64,000 bases of DNA from Polyangium sp. 6x1. Its GTDB lineage: Bacteria; Myxococcota_A; Polyangia; Polyangiales; Polyangiaceae. This document shows, piece by piece, positions 36,884-47,964 of the stretch. The notes below the pieces were generated by a model. It ran no database searches. It saw only the letters and a program-made list of their open reading frames with translations, and was not told the DNA's origin. The first letter of the stretch is position 1; each line of letters starts with the position of its first letter. Both the position numbers and the translations under genes were made by a program. Where the stretch lies: contig NZ_JARZHH010000060.1 in assembly GCF_029946515.1 (NCBI RefSeq), positions 1 through 64,000 on the forward strand, in the 5' to 3' direction.

Positions 36884-37240
36884 CGCTGGGGCTTTGCCCC
36901 AGGCCCCACCAGGAGCTGTCCGCTCCTGGACCTGGACCAGCGCCCGCGCTGGACTGGGGGTCGATGAACTGCGCAATGCGCAGTTCATCGAACAGCCGGG
37001 TCAAGACCACAGGCGATCCTGCCAGCCAAGACCGCCGCGCTGACGGTTCAGCCGGCAAGGCGGTCCCACCGCAAAACAGCAGCGCTGCCGTTTCAACGGG
37101 CAGCGCGGTCCCACCGGCCTGTGGGAAGAACTGCGCTTCGCGCAGTTCTTCCCCCTGAGGTCCAGGGCTGGCCCTGGTTCGGGTCGAGGGGCGAACAGCC
37201 CCCGCGGGGCCCGGGGCAGAGCCCCGGCGCGGCGCCCCCG
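36884..37240. repeat. Composite intergenic hairpin repeat, copy 5 (complete)
   Basis: It fills the gap between the convergent ammonium transporter and five-PAS kinase genes. Module A comes first (TGGGGCTTTGCCCCA; 13-bp hairpin CGATGAACTGCGC at 36962-36974 with 36978-36990). The middle spacer contains a partly duplicated GCGGTCCCACCG block. Module B is reversed (14-bp hairpin GGGAAGAACTGCGC at 37123-37136 with 37140-37153, CCAGGGCTGGCCCTGG, GGGGCAGAGCCCC). No U-tract stem is present in this copy. Confidence 0.85.
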
Positions 37241-37252
37241 ATGAACCCACGC

Positions 37253-39871
37253 TCAACGTGAAAGCGGCAACGTGAACATGAACGTGCTGCCTCTGCCGAC
37301 TTCGCTCTCGACCCAGATGCGGCCGCCGTGGGCCTCGACGAACTGGCGGGCGATGAAGAGACCGAGCCCGAGGCCATCGATCTTTTTGCCTGTCCGTGCG
37401 CGGTAATAGCGCTCGAAGAGGTGGGGGAGCTCCTCGGGTGGCACGCCGTAGCCTCGATCTCGTACGGCGACTGCGATCTCCGTGTTCCGTGCCTCGATGT
37501 CGATCGTCACGGGCTCCTCGGGGGGGGAGTATTTGAGTGCATTGCCGACGAGGTTGACGAAGATGCGCTCGAAGCGCGCTGCGTCGAGGATCACGGGGGG
37601 CAGCGCGTCGGGCGGGCGGGCGAGCCGCAGGCGCGCCTGGTCTTGCGTTGTCCATGCGCGCGAGACGATGTCTTCGACGAGGCGCAGGAAATCGCACGGC
37701 TCGGTGTGGAGGATGAGCTGGCCCGAGTCGAGCCGCGCCGAGTCGACGAGGTCGTCGATCATCGAGGCCATTCGCCTGGCGCTGCCGACGACGCGGTCGG
37801 CGACGTGCACCTCGCGCTCCATCCCGGCGCGCGAGAGCGTGCGCTGGAGCAACAGCGCGGCGGACATCATCACCGTGATGGGCTGGCGCAGGTCGTGCGA
37901 AATGGCGTGTAGCACGTCTTCCTTTGCCTGTTCTAGCTGCCGGAGCTCGGTGATGTCGCGCGAGACGACGATGCCGAGGGCGATCGAGCCGTCTGCGTCC
38001 TGCACCGCGCTCGTGCTCGCGAGGATGTGGCGGCGGGATCCGTCCCGGAATTCGACCAGGTATTCGACGTCGGTGATGGTATCGCCTCGGAGCAGCCTCT
38101 GGGAGGGGTATTCCTCCCAGAGCAAGGGCACGCCGGCGGGCGAGAGCAAGCGCATGTAGGCGAGGATCTCGCGTACATGGGTCGTCACGTCGCCGCCGAT
38201 CACGCGGCTCGCCTGGTTTTGCACGATCACGTTGCCCTGGCCGTCGATGACGAGCACGGCTTCGGCCATGCTCCGCAGGAGCGCGCGCAGCTCGGCTGCC
38301 TTGCGCTCGGCTTGCGCGCGCGCGGTCGCGAGCGCGTGCTCCATTCGATTTCGCTCGGTGACGTCGGAGAACACCCCCACGGCTGCGACGATGCGCCCCT
38401 CGCGATCCACGACGGGCGCCGCGCTGATGCTGACCTCGATCGGGTCGTCGGGGTGCCGCTCGAATGTGTACTCCTCGTCTTGCATGACCTCGCCTCGGAG
38501 CGCGCGCGCGAGCGGGAAGTCCTCGAGGGAGCATCGCTTTCCATCGCGGAAAAAAGGAGCGCCTTCGCATTCGGTGAGGCTCGAGGCAAGCTGGGGGGCC
38601 CCGGCGATGCGTGTGCTCTGTTCGTTCGTCAGGAGGAACTTGCCCGTCGCGTCGACGATGTTCACGCCGGAGGGCATTTGCCGCAGCACCGCTTCGAGCA
38701 GCCCGCGTTCGGTCTCGATCCGCTGGAGCAGCCGCTCGCGCTCTGCCGCCGCTTGCCGTTCGGCCGTGATGTTTCGGACGACCGCGATCACCTGGTCCTC
38801 GACGAGGGGCAACATCCGCGCTTCGAACGAGAGCGTTCGGTCGGCCCACGTGAGATCGTAATCGAAGGTGGCGAGGCCTCGGGTGGTGAGCACATCGGCG
38901 ATCGCTGCTTCGAGTCGATGGGCGAGCGCCGGCGGTAGCACGTCGCGAAGACGTTTGCCGAGGAGCTGCTCGGCGGGCTGGTACAGGTCCGTCACGCGCC
39001 CCGCCCTGCAATCGAGGTAGGTCCCCGCGGCGTCGAGCCGGAAATAGAGATCGGGCAACGCCGCAAAGACGGCCTCGAGCTCCCGGGTCTTCTGCCGGAG
39101 CGCCTCCTCGACCCTCTTGCGCTCCGTGACCTCCCGGGCGAACGCCGCGACCCCGATGATCTGCCCCTCGGCGTCGCGGTGGGGCTCGAAAACCGTGTCG
39201 AAGCAGCGCCGCTCGCCGCCGATCGGGAGCCAGGACTCGATTCGCGTCCCCTTCCCCGTCGCGAGGACCGCCTTCTTGAGCGCCGTGAGCACCTCGGCCG
39301 ATTCCCGCGGGAAAACGTCGAAATCGGTCCGGCCGATCACGTCCTCCCGGCGAATGGGCGGATAGGGGTTGTAGACCTCGACATACCGGAGATCGAGGTC
39401 CTGGTAAAACACCACGTCCGGCAGCGCCTCTACGACGTGTCGGAATCGCGCTTCGCTCGCGCGCAGCGCCTCCTCGGCGCGCACGCGGCTCGTGACGTCG
39501 CGGAGCAGGGCGTACGCGCCGGAGAGCCCGCCCTCGTCGTCCCGGATGGGGCTCGCCGTCACGGCGACCAGCCGATCGGCGGCGCCCGGGACGTCGCACG
39601 AGATGACCTCGTCCACGACCGAGGCGCCGCCGAGCGCCCGTGCGAGGGGGGTCTCGCCGAAGGCCAGGATGCGACCGTCCTTCCGGCGCACGGTCGCTCC
39701 CGCCATCAGCGGCCGGATGTCTTCGCCGGTCGCGACGGGGCGCCCCGCGAGCGTCTGTGCGGGGCCGCTGTCGAACGCGAGGCGGTACTCGGCGTCGACC
39801 ACGAGCACCCCATCGGCGATGGGCGCCAGCGTGGCCCCCAGGGAAACGAGGTGTTCAATGGATCGCGGCAA
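37253..39871 (-). CDS. Soluble sensor histidine kinase with five PAS domains
   Basis: An 872-residue protein without membrane helices. Five PAS/PAC modules occupy about 5-125, 135-255, 260-375, 390-510 and 525-640, each ending in a D-V/I-T-E/S signature. HisKA has its His in LHAISHDLRQPITVM (about 655). The HATPase domain has NLVGNALKYSPP, DRGYGVPPEELPHLFERYY and GLGLGLFIARQFVEAHGG and ends the protein. No receiver or cognate regulator is adjacent, so it is an orphan kinase. PAS ligands cannot be read. Confidence 0.93.
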   Translation of the reverse strand: MPRSIEHLVSLGATLAPIADGVLVVDAEYRLAFDSGPAQTLAGRPVATGEDIRPLMAGATVRRKDGRILAFGETPLARALGGASVVDEVISCDVPGAADRLVAVTASPIRDDEGGLSGAYALLRDVTSRVRAEEALRASEARFRHVVEALPDVVFYQDLDLRYVEVYNPYPPIRREDVIGRTDFDVFPRESAEVLTALKKAVLATGKGTRIESWLPIGGERRCFDTVFEPHRDAEGQIIGVAAFAREVTERKRVEEALRQKTRELEAVFAALPDLYFRLDAAGTYLDCRAGRVTDLYQPAEQLLGKRLRDVLPPALAHRLEAAIADVLTTRGLATFDYDLTWADRTLSFEARMLPLVEDQVIAVVRNITAERQAAAERERLLQRIETERGLLEAVLRQMPSGVNIVDATGKFLLTNEQSTRIAGAPQLASSLTECEGAPFFRDGKRCSLEDFPLARALRGEVMQDEEYTFERHPDDPIEVSISAAPVVDREGRIVAAVGVFSDVTERNRMEHALATARAQAERKAAELRALLRSMAEAVLVIDGQGNVIVQNQASRVIGGDVTTHVREILAYMRLLSPAGVPLLWEEYPSQRLLRGDTITDVEYLVEFRDGSRRHILASTSAVQDADGSIALGIVVSRDITELRQLEQAKEDVLHAISHDLRQPITVMMSAALLLQRTLSRAGMEREVHVADRVVGSARRMASMIDDLVDSARLDSGQLILHTEPCDFLRLVEDIVSRAWTTQDQARLRLARPPDALPPVILDAARFERIFVNLVGNALKYSPPEEPVTIDIEARNTEIAVAVRDRGYGVPPEELPHLFERYYRARTGKKIDGLGLGLFIARQFVEAHGGRIWVESEVGRGSTFMFTLPLSR

Positions 39872-40012
39872 GGCCCCCCCGTCCCGCGAGGTCCCTCGGG
39901 CACGCCCGCACGAAGGCCCGCGTGGGCCCCAGAACCTACCAGGAAAACCTCACGGAGAGTAGGGGGATTGGGGGGACGTCCCCGGAGAGCCGAGCGCTCG
40001 CAAACGATTTGT

Positions 40013-42058
<2,046 letters not shown>

Positions 42059-42073
42059 GCTTCCGTCTTCCTT

Positions 42074-43315
42074 TCATACGACCGCGTGAGGACGTTTCTC
42101 GATCTTCTTTCGCGAAGGCGCGCGCCGCTTCACCGCGCTCCCGCCGAAGAACCGCTTGTCGATCCACTCCGTGAGCGGGGCGGCGATGTAGATCGACGAG
42201 TACGTGCCGACTCCGATGCCGACGAGCAGCGCGAAGGCGAAGTCCTTGATCATGCCCGTGCCCCACCAGAGAAACGCGAACATCGAGAGGGCCGTCACGC
42301 CCGACGTGATGATCGTGCGGCCGAGCATCTCCGAAATGGAGAGGTTGATGATCGCCGAGAACGAGAGCCCGCGGTGCCGCGGCAGGTTCTCGCGGATGCG
42401 GTCGTAGACGATCACGGTGTCGTTGATGGAGTAGCCGACGATCGTGAGCATCGCGGCGACCGTGGAGATCGTGATCTCGCGCTGCGTGATCGCCATGGCC
42501 CCGAGCGCGATGCCGACGTCGTGGACCAATGCGACGATCCCGCCCGGCGCGAAGCGCAGATCGAAGCGCAAGGCGATGTACGCCATGATGAAGACGATCG
42601 CGATGAGGACGCTCTTGATCGCCGCGTCCCGGAGCTGCGCGCCCGCCTTCGGGCCGATCCACTCGACGCGCAGCGCCTGCGCGGGGACCTTGTCCGCGCC
42701 GAGCTCCTGGCGCAGCCCGTCGAGGAGCAGATCGCCCTTCGATCGGAGGTGGATCTCGACCTTGTGATCCCGGTCGTTCGCCAGGACCACGCCCCGCTCG
42801 CGCGATTGCAGCGTGATTCCCTCGATGCCCTCGATTTGCTTTTCGATCGCGGCGAGGTCGGGGGCGCTCTCGTAGCGGAGCGAGATCTTGTCGCCGCCCG
42901 GGCTGAAGCGGATTTCCGTGGGGACGAGCGCGTTCGCGCAGCGCGGATCCGCGATCGGCTCGCCCTCCTCCGCGAGGCAGAGGTGGTGCCGCACCGCCCG
43001 CTTTTGATCCTCCGAGAGCGCGTTGACCTCGAGGACACGAATCATCACCCGGTTCGGCGTCCCGGGGCTCGTGATTTCGATCACCTCGGGAGACTCGAAT
43101 CCCGCGCGCTCCACGGCGGCCCGGATCTCGGTCGTGGGGACGTTCTGCAAGAGCGCGACCTCGATCTCGGTGCCTCCGCGGAAATCCGTGCCGAGCCGGA
43201 GGCCCGGGACGAAATAGGTGACGATGGAGAGGAGGAGCAAGAGGACACTTCCGCCGATGAAGTATCGGCGCTTGCTCATGAAATCGAACTGACGTCCGGG
43301 CTTGATGAACTCCAT
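42074..43315 (-). CDS. secF: Protein translocase subunit SecF
   Basis: A 413-residue protein. The N-terminal helix is IGGSVLLLLLSIVTYFVPGL. The signature GTDFRGGTEIEV, five C-terminal membrane helices, and NDTVIVYDRIRENL with LGRTIITSGVTALSMFAF are characteristic of SecF. SecF works with SecD to drive late steps of Sec export with proton motive force. It is longer than the usual 300-320 residues because the periplasmic P4 region (about 40-240) is extended. No secD lies next to it. Instead a 52-codon membrane peptide gene lies 3 bp upstream and an antiporter gene downstream. Confidence 0.93.
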   Translation of the reverse strand: MEFIKPGRQFDFMSKRRYFIGGSVLLLLLSIVTYFVPGLRLGTDFRGGTEIEVALLQNVPTTEIRAAVERAGFESPEVIEITSPGTPNRVMIRVLEVNALSEDQKRAVRHHLCLAEEGEPIADPRCANALVPTEIRFSPGGDKISLRYESAPDLAAIEKQIEGIEGITLQSRERGVVLANDRDHKVEIHLRSKGDLLLDGLRQELGADKVPAQALRVEWIGPKAGAQLRDAAIKSVLIAIVFIMAYIALRFDLRFAPGGIVALVHDVGIALGAMAITQREITISTVAAMLTIVGYSINDTVIVYDRIRENLPRHRGLSFSAIINLSISEMLGRTIITSGVTALSMFAFLWWGTGMIKDFAFALLVGIGVGTYSSIYIAAPLTEWIDKRFFGGSAVKRRAPSRKKIEKRPHAVV

Positions 43316-43318
43316 GGA

Positions 43319-43477
43319 TCAAGCCCCCGCCGGGGGCTCGGCCCCTCGATGCTCGAACAGCGCGCGGCAAAGATTGCCGGCGAGGAGACGGATCCCCGCA
43401 CCGACGAACACGGGGACCGACGCAAGGACAAGGAGCAAGAGCTCCGAGCGCAAAACGACCGCATACAATGTCGACAT
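43319..43477 (-). CDS. 52-residue membrane peptide upstream of secF
   Basis: The frame from the ATG at 43477 encodes MSTLYAVVLRSELLLLVLAS followed by a second hydrophobic half (VPVFVGAGIRLLAGNL) and a short tail. It predicts one long or two short membrane helices. A GAGG ribosome site lies at good spacing and the stop is 3 bp from the secF start, so coupling is likely. I do not recognise the family; it is not YajC-like in its basic tail. A longer in-frame start at 43588 is less likely. Confidence 0.5.
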   Translation of the reverse strand: MSTLYAVVLRSELLLLVLASVPVFVGAGIRLLAGNLCRALFEHRGAEPPAGA

Positions 43478-43678
43478 CTTTTCCTCGACCCGAGCCTTTG
43501 GGCATAGGAAGCCCCATGCACGCCTGGGCCACGCGTCCCGGGGGCGTGCGTCATCGAAGGAGCCAAGGCAAAACGCCGCCCGATCCACGTAAAGGATGGC
43601 GCGACAACCCCTGGTTCCGCAGCGACGAACGAAGAAGGCGGAGCCGTGGCGACGCGAGGAATCGCGCGAATTCGCCGT

Positions 43679-44206
43679 CTAGCTCCGGCCTTCGGGCCGG
43701 GGAGGACCTCGGGCCGGGTTGACGGCCAGATAATCGGACGAACGGAGGGCCCGCTCGGGGAGCTCCTGGAATCTGCGCCGCTCGACCGGCGAACCCGCGC
43801 TCTCGCGCGCGGCCGCGACGCGAACGACGCCCGCGTGCCCGCCGCTCCAGCCGGGATCCAGCGGCGTATCCCACCGCATCGGGCCGCGAGGCTTGGCCCA
43901 GGAGGACGGGGGTTGCCGGGAGGGGCGATCCGCCTGATCGCCCGGGCCCTCGGGCACGGGGCGCACCCGCGCCTGCACGGGGACGGGAGCCGCGGCTTGC
44001 TGCAGGAGCTCGACGACCGCGCCCACGGTCCGCATCGCGGAAGGCGCGCCCGCGCCGCCACGCGCCTGCGTGAACCCGAGCGAGCTCAGCACCAGCGAGA
44101 CGAGGACGAGCAGGCCCGCGACGACGCCGCGCGGAAGAGCGTGGCCTTCGTGTGGCCTTCGGTCTCGGCGCCCTGTCGGGTCGTATGCCATCGGGGGGCG
44201 CGTCAT
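43679..44206 (-). CDS. Hypothetical single-pass membrane protein
   Basis: The frame could encode 175 residues: a basic N-terminus, one hydrophobic segment (about 28-46, GVVAGLLVLVSLVLSSLGF), then a Pro/Arg-rich region of low complexity. Neither the ATG at 44206 nor the one at 44191 has a ribosome site. The last codons overlap a GC-rich stem with a TTCG loop (43685-43700). No family is recognised. The overlapping plus-strand frame has no better claim. Confidence 0.4.
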   Translation of the reverse strand: MTRPPMAYDPTGRRDRRPHEGHALPRGVVAGLLVLVSLVLSSLGFTQARGGAGAPSAMRTVGAVVELLQQAAAPVPVQARVRPVPEGPGDQADRPSRQPPSSWAKPRGPMRWDTPLDPGWSGGHAGVVRVAAARESAGSPVERRRFQELPERALRSSDYLAVNPARGPPRPEGRS

Positions 44207-44347
44207 GGAAGCTCGCGGGAGGGTTTCTTTTCCCTCGGATCGCCCAGAAACTCAAGCGCAAAGATCGAGCGGCATGATTTGAGCACGAACGACCTCGGGG
44301 GGCGAGCCTCGACAACCCGGGGACGTCGGATATCCTCACGCACCCCG

Positions 44348-45136
44348 ATGCCTGCATCGAAAACCGCACCGATCCACGGCGCCCGCCTCGAATACGTCCG
44401 CTTGCCCTCGGCCGCGCCACGCGCGGGGGCCCCTGCCCTCGTGTTCCTGCACGAAGGGATCGGCTCGGTCGCGATGTGGAAGGATTTCCCGCAAAAGGTG
44501 GCGGACGCCACCGGAGGCGAGGCCATCGTGTACTCCCGCGCCGGGTATGGCGGATCCGATCCGGCGAGGCTGCCGCGCCAACCGACGTACATGCACGACG
44601 AGGGGTTTTTCGTGTTGCCCACGCTGCTCGAATCGCTCGGAATCGAGCGTCCGATCCTGCTCGGCCATTCGGACGGCGGCTCGATCGCGCTGATCTGCGC
44701 CGGCGGCACCGAGACCCCGCTCACCGGCCTCGTCGTGATGGCGCCGCACGTGCTCGTGGAGGACATCTCCATCCAGAGCATCGAGAAGGCCAAGATCGCG
44801 TATACGACGACCGATCTGCCGGCGCGGCTCGGCAAATACCACGACGACGTGGACGCGGCGTTCTGGGGCTGGAACGACATCTGGCTCCACCCGGATTTCC
44901 GCGCCTGGAACATCGAGGAATACCTGCCGCGCATTCGCTGCCCAATCCTCGCGATCCAGGGCGTGGACGACGAATACGGCACGATGGACCAGATCCACCG
45001 CATCGCCCGGCAGGCGAAGGACGTGACGCGCGTCGAGCTCGAATCCTGCCGCCATTCGCCCCACAAGGACCAGCCGCAGGCGGTGATCGACGCAGTGCAG
45101 GTCTTTGCCTCGCGGCTGTGCACCGAATCGGCTTGA
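44348..45136 (+). CDS. Alpha/beta-hydrolase fold enzyme
   Basis: A 262-residue cytosolic protein. Nucleophile elbow GHSDGG (S108), oxyanion-side HEGIGS (35-40), acid candidate D207 or D208 in QGVDDEYG, and the catalytic His in CRHSPHKDQP (H236). This completes a Ser-Asp-His triad. Conserved YSRAGYGGSDP resembles the haloalkane-dehalogenase/epoxide-hydrolase/carboxylesterase group. The substrate is unknown. It is followed after 31 bp by a lipoprotein gene on the same strand. Confidence 0.9.
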   Translation: MPASKTAPIHGARLEYVRLPSAAPRAGAPALVFLHEGIGSVAMWKDFPQKVADATGGEAIVYSRAGYGGSDPARLPRQPTYMHDEGFFVLPTLLESLGIERPILLGHSDGGSIALICAGGTETPLTGLVVMAPHVLVEDISIQSIEKAKIAYTTTDLPARLGKYHDDVDAAFWGWNDIWLHPDFRAWNIEEYLPRIRCPILAIQGVDDEYGTMDQIHRIARQAKDVTRVELESCRHSPHKDQPQAVIDAVQVFASRLCTESA

Positions 45137-45167
45137 CGGTGCGCGGCCGCCCACGTAGCGAGAGGCA

Positions 45168-47291
45168 ATGCGCACGCTGCGGCCCACGGCAGTCCTCCTC
45201 GCCTCCGCGTCGGTCGTTTCCTGCGGAGGCGCCGAGCCGCCTGTGACGAGCGCCCCACCTGCGCGGAGCGCCGTGGCGACGGCCTCGGCCGCGCCGCCCA
45301 AGCCCCCGAAGCCAGTCGCGGATTTGTGCGCGCTGCCGACCACGCCGATCGAGGAAATCACGACGGCCGAAGGCGCCAAGGTGTTCACGACCGACGGCGC
45401 ATATCTCGTCTGGTCCGACGGGCACGCCGTCGTGCGCGCCGCGATGAACGGGGGCGATCGCAGGACACTCGTCGCCGACGTGACGAAACACGCGGACGTC
45501 GCGGGGCTCGCCCTGTCGAACGGAGAGGTGTGGTTCCGGGCAGCGAAGCGGTACGATCAGGGCTGCGCGGGGCTCGTCGGGTTCGTCGGGCAAAACGGCG
45601 GGCCGGTCACGTCGGTCACGCCGGAAGGATGCATCACAGGGTTTGCCCTGACGCCCGATCGGGTCGTGTTCGCGCGGGAAGAATCGGTCCCGACGATCAC
45701 GGGCATCTCGAGCGGGCTTTACGTGGCGCCGCGGAAAGGCGGGCCGGGAAAAACCCTCCTGCGCCCGTTCGGCGGATACAACGGAATCGCGACGGACGGC
45801 GAGTTCGCCTATTTCCAGGGGGGTTACGACAGGCTTCACCGCATCCCCCTCGGCGGCGGCGAGGGCGTGGAGATCGCCGACGGCAAGATCGGCGATGCAT
45901 TCGGCGGCTACGACGGGCGGCGCTTCACGGTCGACGGCGGCGACATCTACGCCTTGCACGGGCACCCGAACCTCAACGGGATGAAAATCGCGCGGCTCTC
46001 GAAGGAGGGCAAGGACCCGCGGCACCTCGGCCCCGCAGTCCCCCCGCACCCGAGCGGCGGGACACTTCCCACGAGCCCGCTCGTCACGGACGCGCAATTC
46101 GTGTACTGGGCGTCCCCTCTCCGCGGCGAGATCTTGCGGGTCCCCAAGGATGGCTCCTGCCTGCCGTACGTCATTGCCACAGAGCGCGAAAAGCCGGACT
46201 GGGTGGCAGTGGCAGGCTCGTACGTGTACTGGATGGAGCTCGACGCCAAACCCCCGCGTATCGCCCGACGCAAGCTGTACGAGGATCCCGAGCCGTCTCT
46301 CGCCCCGGTCGCAAACGCAGCGCCGCCGAGCGCCGCGCCCACGCCGCCGCCCACGCCGCCCGAGCCAAAGCTCGCCCCATCCGAGCGGCCGTTCGTCCTC
46401 GCGGGCGAATTCGCGGAGCCGACGACGCTCGCCTTCGCCGGCGGGAAGGTGTTTGCGTTGCTCGCGGATCGCAGGGCGACGATTCGCAACAACGAGGTCG
46501 AGTACCATCCGTACTGGATTCACGTCCTGGAGCTTCGCGGGACGAAGTTCCATCCCCTCAAAAAGCACAAGCTCGAAGGTCACCTCGTCGCCGAGCGGGT
46601 GGCCGAGAAAAATGGAAACCTTTATCTCGTCGTGCGAAACCCCGACGCGCGCGGCGAGGCGCATTATTACGAGCCGCTCGGAGCGGGGAAACAACTCGCG
46701 GGATACGACAGCGAGTGGGAAGAGCCAACCGGCCCGCACATGCCGCCCTCCTGCGAAGCCGCGCCCCCGGGAGCCACGAAGCTCGCCCCGATGCGGGATC
46801 TCTACGGCTGGCCGAAGCACGAAGGAGCGCGCTTCTTCATCGGTACGTCGTGCGATGGAAAACCCACGATACAGGTCCTCTACCAAGACAAACCGCAGAT
46901 CATCCCGATCGAGCCCGCCGACGAGCTCATGAACACCCAGCTCGGAATCGTATGGAAGGGCGCAGCCGGCGTCTCCCTCTTCGACAAGGGGTCCTTCCGT
47001 CGCATCGCGCCAAACCTGCCAAAGCGCACACGGGACCTCCTCCGCGCGCCCGACGGCACGATCGTCGCCCGCGGCGACGAAAATTTCGCCCTCCGCGGCG
47101 AGGAATGGGCCCCCTGGCGGCTCGAATCCGGCAGCGCCCGACTCACGGTCGTATCCGACGGCGCAGCGCTCTGGGCTTATGTCGGAGATTCCTACGTCGC
47201 AGTCACCGAGCTGCATCGATACGCGCCCAGCAGCGCAAAGGACGGAGAGCGCATCGACACGAGCACAGCGCAGCTCCCCAAGAAGCGCTGA
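45168..47291 (+). CDS. Large propeller-like lipoprotein
   Basis: A 707-residue protein. The signal LRPTAVLLASASVVSC has lipobox VVSC, with a Pro/Ala linker to about 50. The first half (about 55-375) has repeated motifs of DUF5050-like propellers (AYLVWSDG, VWFRAAK, GLYVAPRKGG, AYFQGGYDRLHRIPLGGG, FVYWASPLRGEILRVPKDG, YVYWMELD). A Pro-rich hinge (about 380-405) separates a second, different half (about 410-707) with no recognisable family. Likely a surface-exposed binding protein. Confidence 0.82.
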   Translation: MRTLRPTAVLLASASVVSCGGAEPPVTSAPPARSAVATASAAPPKPPKPVADLCALPTTPIEEITTAEGAKVFTTDGAYLVWSDGHAVVRAAMNGGDRRTLVADVTKHADVAGLALSNGEVWFRAAKRYDQGCAGLVGFVGQNGGPVTSVTPEGCITGFALTPDRVVFAREESVPTITGISSGLYVAPRKGGPGKTLLRPFGGYNGIATDGEFAYFQGGYDRLHRIPLGGGEGVEIADGKIGDAFGGYDGRRFTVDGGDIYALHGHPNLNGMKIARLSKEGKDPRHLGPAVPPHPSGGTLPTSPLVTDAQFVYWASPLRGEILRVPKDGSCLPYVIATEREKPDWVAVAGSYVYWMELDAKPPRIARRKLYEDPEPSLAPVANAAPPSAAPTPPPTPPEPKLAPSERPFVLAGEFAEPTTLAFAGGKVFALLADRRATIRNNEVEYHPYWIHVLELRGTKFHPLKKHKLEGHLVAERVAEKNGNLYLVVRNPDARGEAHYYEPLGAGKQLAGYDSEWEEPTGPHMPPSCEAAPPGATKLAPMRDLYGWPKHEGARFFIGTSCDGKPTIQVLYQDKPQIIPIEPADELMNTQLGIVWKGAAGVSLFDKGSFRRIAPNLPKRTRDLLRAPDGTIVARGDENFALRGEEWAPWRLESGSARLTVVSDGAALWAYVGDSYVAVTELHRYAPSSAKDGERIDTSTAQLPKKR

Positions 47292-47315
47292 CGAGACGTC
47301 GCGCGCTCGCCCAGC

Positions 47316-47507
47316 TCAGAACCGGATCCCGTTCTCCGCCCGGTGCTTCCACCACTTCCAGCCAAGCACAGCCGCCGGGACCGCAGCAGCCGCCGCAAGG
47401 ACGGGCATGCCCGCCGCAGCCAGAGCCACCGTGCCAGCCGTCACAACCCCCGCCTTGACAGCGTTCTTCTTGGACTCCTTGAGGACCTCGTTCCGGGACT
47501 TGCTCAT
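47316..47507 (-). CDS. Small hydrophobic protein of unknown function
   Basis: A 63-residue protein with a Lys-rich N-terminus (MSKSRNEVLKESKKNAVKAG), a 30-residue Ala/Val-rich hydrophobic segment, and a Trp/Lys-rich end (WKWWKHRAENGIRF). The codon pattern and amphipathic layout make a real small membrane protein plausible. It lies 24 bp from the end of the convergent lipoprotein gene. No family is recognised. Confidence 0.55.
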   Translation of the reverse strand: MSKSRNEVLKESKKNAVKAGVVTAGTVALAAAGMPVLAAAAAVPAAVLGWKWWKHRAENGIRF

Positions 47508-47647
47508 GCAGGAACCATGACACGCGCCAGGCAGGACAGGTAGCCCCAGCGAGGCTCATCGGGGAGCGTCGCGCCGGGGCGCTGCCCCGGGCCCCGCGGG
47601 GGCTGTTCGCCCCTCGACCCGAACCAGGGCCAGCCCTGGACCTTTGG

Positions 47648-47690
47648 GCATCGACTGCGCGAAGCGCAGTCGATGCGGGGAAAGTTTTTT
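47648..47690 (+). terminator. First of several tandem terminator-like stems in repeat copy 6
   Basis: A perfect 13-bp stem with a GAA loop is followed by GGGGAAAG and six T residues (47685-47690). Similar GGGGAAAG-T tracts recur at 47774-47779 and 47863-47867. The stems before those are chimeric and pair over only about 7 bp. The orientation would stop plus-strand transcripts, for example read-through from the lipoprotein gene ending at 47291. Confidence 0.6.
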
Positions 47691-47939
47691 AAGCTGTCAG
47701 CCCCCCTCTTTGCAGGGCCAGCCCTGGACCTTTCGGGGAAGAACTGCGCGATGCGCAGTCGATGCGGGGAAAGTTTTTTAAGCTGTCAGCCCCCCTCTTG
47801 GCAGGGCCAGCCCTGGACCTTTCGGGGAAGAACTGCGCGATGCGCAGTCGATGCGGGGAAAGTTTTTCAAGCTGTCCGCCCCCTCTTGGCAGGGCCAGCC
47901 CTGGACCTTTCGGGGAAGAACTGCGCGATGCGCAGTTCT
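47673..47939. repeat. Three tandem 89-bp units within repeat copy 6
   Basis: Units start at 47673, 47762 and 47851. Each carries GCGGGGAAAGTTTTT, CAGGGCCAGCCCTGG and GGGGAAGAACTGCGCGATGC. The first two end by joining the left arm of the GAAGAACTGCGC hairpin to the right arm of the GCATCGACTGCGC hairpin (…GCGCAGTCGATGC). The third ends with its proper partner GCGCAGTTCTTC. The third unit differs from the others at a few bases. Confidence 0.9.
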
Positions 47940-47964
47940 TCCCACAGGTCAGCACGTGCTGTCG

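Larger units (their letters stand above)
47568..47956. repeat. Composite intergenic hairpin repeat, copy 6, with expanded module B
   Basis: It begins with GGGGCGCTGCCCCGGG, the CCAGGGCCAGCCCTGG block and the GCATCGACTGCGC hairpin (47648-47660 with 47664-47676), then three tandem 89-bp units. It ends with a complete GGGAAGAACTGCGC-type hairpin next to the stop of the TMEM175-like gene at 47965. Module A is missing. Confidence 0.85.

Noticed and set aside
43685-43700. CCGGCC-TTCG-GGCCGG stem as a terminator
   Set aside because: A stable tetraloop stem, but it has no U-tract and overlaps the end of a doubtful frame. No gene with a clear need for it ends here.
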